The notes under the pieces: generated by a model
Databases searched by the model: none
What the model saw: the letters and a program-made list of their open reading frames with translations, nothing else
What the model was told of the DNA's origin: nothing
Part shown: positions 61,220 to 64,000 of the stretch, piece by piece
How the letters are laid out: every line of letters starts with the position of its first letter
Position numbering within the stretch: the first letter of the stretch is position 1
Source: Pelagisphaera sp964404745
GTDB taxonomy: Bacteria; Verrucomicrobiota; Verrucomicrobiia; Opitutales; Opitutaceae
Direction of reading: 5' to 3'
NCBI GenBank assembly: GCA_964404745.1
Contig: CAYOLG010000012.1
Location: 54,451-118,450 of the forward strand
Length of the DNA: 64,000 nucleotides
Translations under genes and position numbers: made by a program

Positions 61220-63775
61220 ATGGCGAAAAATAAGATAACCCCGATGATGCAGCAGTACTTCGACGTGAAGCGATCGCTTCCTTCGAATACGCTTCTCCTT
61301 TTTCGGCTAGGCGACTTCTATGAGATGTTTCACGAAGACGCTGAGATCGGGGCCCAACTACTCGGCATAACGCTTACCAAACGCAGCGACTACAAGATGG
61401 CCGGCATCCCCTTCCACGCTGCTGAGCAGTATATCAGCAAAGCCCTGCAAGCGGGCAAGAAGGTGGCCATATGCGATCAAGTGGAAACACCCCAGCCAGG
61501 GAAACTGGTTAAGCGATCCCTCACTAGAATCCTCACACCCGGAACGACAATCGAGGACAATCAACTCGAATCTAGCAGGAATCACTATCTCGCCGCTATC
61601 GAATTCGATAGGAAGGAGGCAGAACTCGCTTGGCTAGATTTGTCTACAGGCGAATTCCAAATCGCTAGCGGGAAATCGATAGACGACCTTATGCCAGTGC
61701 TCACATCGATTGATCCCGCAGAGGTGCTCATCGTGGAGGGAGAGGAGAACCGCTGGAGAGCCATGGCCCACGATGGATCGAGTCACGATGAACTCATCCA
61801 TTTCCTCGCGACTCGCGCGGTTACCGAAGTCCCTGGCTTTCAATTCGACACGGATTCCGGCGCCCAAGCGGTCATGAATACCCTGGGCGTCATCAGCCTC
61901 GAAGGCTTTGGCATTGAAAAGAGCCACTCCGCCTTAGGATGCGCGGGCGCCGTTCTCCACTACGTGACGGAAAATCTACGATCGAAACCAGAGAATCTGT
62001 CTTCAATTAAAGAATACAGCAGCGATTGCGCCCTGCTCCTCGATCCGGCTACCCTACGAAACCTGGAAATATTCCGGTCAACTCGAGGGAAGCGAGAAGG
62101 CAGCCTGCTACAGGCAATCAGCCGCGTTAAAACAGCTTCCGGAGCCCGCCTTCTTGAACAATGGCTAATCGCCCCCGAACGTTCGCTGGAGGAGCTTCAG
62201 CGCCGGCAAGATTGTATTGAGAGATTTGCCGCATCCCCCGTTGCTTCCAGCGAACTTCAAGACCTGCTGAAATCAGTCCGCGACATCAAGCGCATTCTGG
62301 GACGCATACAGAACCGCATCCGGAATCCTCGCGAACTAGGCGGCATCCGGGAGACGCTAAATCAGTTGCCAGCCATTATTGACGTGCTCAAGAACGTCTC
62401 TTCCAAGGCGGTGGATTCCATCGCAAAGCGAATCGACCCCTTACCCCGCCTGGCAGAACTCTTGAATCGGGCTCTGAAGGAAGAGTTGCCCAACGCTTTG
62501 AGCGACGGCGGCTACATAGCCCTCGGCTATGATGAGACGCTCGATGGGATGCTCTCTCTCACCACTGGCAACAAATTGTGGCTCTCCAATCTCGAGGCCG
62601 ACGAACGTGAACGCACCGGCATCAAGAACCTCAAGGTCAAATTCAACAACGCCTTCGGCTACTTCATCGAAATCACCAAGGCCAACCTGAATCTGGTACC
62701 CGATAACTACATACGCAAACAGACGATGGTTAACGGAGAACGCTTCGTTACCGAGAGCCTAAAGAAGAAGGAAAAGGAGATTTTTCATGCTGAGGAGAAT
62801 AGCAAGCGGCGAGAGGAGGAGCTTTTCGCCGGACTCATTGAAGCCACCCTGGAAGATTCCGAACCCCTAAACCAAACGGCAGCCGCACTCGCGGAGCTGG
62901 ATGTTCTGCTCGGCTGGACGCAGCTCGCTAGGCAATGGGACTATTGCAAGCCGCAACTGGACGAATCCGAATCCCTGGAAATCGATCAGGGAAGACATCC
63001 TGTCGTCGAACAAATGCTGCAACAAGAGGCGCTCGGGATATCCAGCGACCAATCGTTCGTCCCTAACGATTCCCAACTAAATGCATCCACAAGCCAAATA
63101 CACTTGATTACAGGGCCAAACATGGCAGGCAAAAGCACCTACATTCGCCAAGTCGCCCTGATCACTTTGATGGCTCAAATAGGATGTTGGGTGCCCGCCA
63201 AATCCGCTCGCATCGGATTAGTCGATCGCATCTTTTCCAGAGTTGGGGCCAGCGACGATCTCGCTCGCGGCAACTCTACCTTCATGGTGGAGATGAATGA
63301 AACCGCCAATATCCTCAACAACGCGACTGCAAACAGTTTGATTATCCTCGATGAAATCGGCCGAGGCACGAGCACATACGACGGATTGAGCATCGCCTGG
63401 TCCGTGGTCGAATATCTTCACCACGATGAGGAAAGGGGCCCGAAAACGCTCTTCGCAACTCACTACCAGGAGCTCACGGAACTGGAAAAACACCTCAATC
63501 GGCTAGAAAATTTTTCCGTAGCCGTTAAGGAATGGAACGACGACATTGTCTTCGTCAGAAGCGTGGTCAAAGGAGCTGCCGATCGCAGCTATGGAATACA
63601 GGTCGCCCGCTTAGCCGGATTGCCTGCGCCCGTGATAGAACGGGCCAAAGAAATTCTCAACAAGCTCGAATCGGATGACGCCACCGTAACCGTCAGCGCT
63701 CCTGGACCCAAAGCTAAGCCGCGTAAAAAGATTCGCGTCCAAACTGACGACAATCAACTAGACTTGTTCGGCTAG
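61220..63775 (+). CDS. mutS: DNA mismatch repair protein MutS
   Basis: ATPase that recognises mismatches, about 851 residues from ATG at 61220 (MAKNKITPMMQQYFDVK); a GTG at 61112 would add 36 residues without family similarity. The mismatch-reading motif LLFRLGDFYEMF, the ATPase Walker A GPNMAGKST, the LDEIGRGTSTYDG Walker B and FATHYQEL are intact. The C-terminus QLDLFG contains a beta-clamp-binding motif. No mutL is in view. Confidence 0.96.
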   Translation: MAKNKITPMMQQYFDVKRSLPSNTLLLFRLGDFYEMFHEDAEIGAQLLGITLTKRSDYKMAGIPFHAAEQYISKALQAGKKVAICDQVETPQPGKLVKRSLTRILTPGTTIEDNQLESSRNHYLAAIEFDRKEAELAWLDLSTGEFQIASGKSIDDLMPVLTSIDPAEVLIVEGEENRWRAMAHDGSSHDELIHFLATRAVTEVPGFQFDTDSGAQAVMNTLGVISLEGFGIEKSHSALGCAGAVLHYVTENLRSKPENLSSIKEYSSDCALLLDPATLRNLEIFRSTRGKREGSLLQAISRVKTASGARLLEQWLIAPERSLEELQRRQDCIERFAASPVASSELQDLLKSVRDIKRILGRIQNRIRNPRELGGIRETLNQLPAIIDVLKNVSSKAVDSIAKRIDPLPRLAELLNRALKEELPNALSDGGYIALGYDETLDGMLSLTTGNKLWLSNLEADERERTGIKNLKVKFNNAFGYFIEITKANLNLVPDNYIRKQTMVNGERFVTESLKKKEKEIFHAEENSKRREEELFAGLIEATLEDSEPLNQTAAALAELDVLLGWTQLARQWDYCKPQLDESESLEIDQGRHPVVEQMLQQEALGISSDQSFVPNDSQLNASTSQIHLITGPNMAGKSTYIRQVALITLMAQIGCWVPAKSARIGLVDRIFSRVGASDDLARGNSTFMVEMNETANILNNATANSLIILDEIGRGTSTYDGLSIAWSVVEYLHHDEERGPKTLFATHYQELTELEKHLNRLENFSVAVKEWNDDIVFVRSVVKGAADRSYGIQVARLAGLPAPVIERAKEILNKLESDDATVTVSAPGPKAKPRKKIRVQTDDNQLDLFG

Positions 63776-64000
63776 CGGATCGCGAAGCTGATTGGCCCAC
63801 TCGAGTCGACTCAATCTATAGCAATCGCTAACGCTCCTTCGTGAGAACTCGTCAGTAGCGCAGCCCTTGAGCAAGCCCGCGTTTTGGAAGGGATACTCGA
63901 ACTCAAGCTGGCTGAAGAGCCGACCTACCGATCGAGCAAAAATAATAATAAATTGTTTTTATAGTGATACTTAAAAAATTTTGAGTTCTACTACCTAAGA

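Noticed and set aside
63940..64000. AT-rich right edge as the start of a mobile element
   Set aside because: Only 60 bases are visible, with no inverted repeat, integrase or target duplication.

Overview
The window looks like the chromosome of a Gram-negative bacterium of the Verrucomicrobiota, most likely class Opitutia (Opitutales/Puniceicoccales, Pelagicoccus-like). This is inferred from the gene order of a complete division and cell-wall (dcw) cluster with a MurC-MurB fusion and an in-cluster LysM protein, from outer-membrane-type secretion and efflux systems, and from dispersed GC-rich hairpin repeats. Assignment below phylum is a judgement, not a computation.

Layout: (1) 1-3238, + strand: the ABC transporter (cut by the left edge) and membrane-fusion protein of a LapB/LapC-type type I secretion system. 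(2) 3285-7836, - strand: a four-gene operon of a MotA/TolQ/ExbB-like channel, a degenerate Hsp70-fold protein with an FHA-like tail, and two paralogous von Willebrand A proteins whose single N-terminal membrane helix carries a stator-like Asp. This is the best candidate here for an undescribed system. (3) 8061-10774: two envelope proteins, an NRDE protein and a DinB-like protein. (4) 11010-30560, - strand: the dcw cluster, in transcription order mraZ, small ORF, rsmH, small ORF, ftsL-like, ftsI, murE, murF, mraY, murD, LysM protein, ftsW, murG, murC-murB, ddl, ftsQ, ftsA, ftsZ. It is nearly gap-free with many ATGA overlaps, starts at a textbook MraZ operator and ends in a probable terminator. 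(5) 30787-37582, + strand: DUF971, HAD phosphatase, hisI, DUF72, a secreted cyclophilin, a U32-like protein and an alpha-ketoglutarate-semialdehyde-type dehydrogenase. (6) 37613-45574, - strand: an RND efflux operon with one adaptor and two different pumps. (7) 45764-46677, - strand: a decayed arsS-like radical SAM gene. (8) 46744-51991, - strand: a cytochrome c oxidase operon with a dihaem cytochrome c, subunits II, I, III, IV, a second subunit III-like protein and two small membrane proteins. (9) 52254-60966, mostly - strand: lepB, lepA, fabD, an NtrC-type regulator, a secreted propeller-like protein (+), an M50-like protease and an alpha/beta hydrolase. (10) 61220-63775, + strand: mutS, followed by AT-rich sequence at the right edge.

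Most of the window is chromosomal core: wall precursor synthesis and septation, respiration, lipid and protein-export housekeeping, and mismatch repair. Accessory content is the secretion/stator-like pair at the left, the RND pumps, the arsS pseudogene and the intergenic hairpin repeats. No tRNA, rRNA, CRISPR array, insertion sequence or prophage was recognised.
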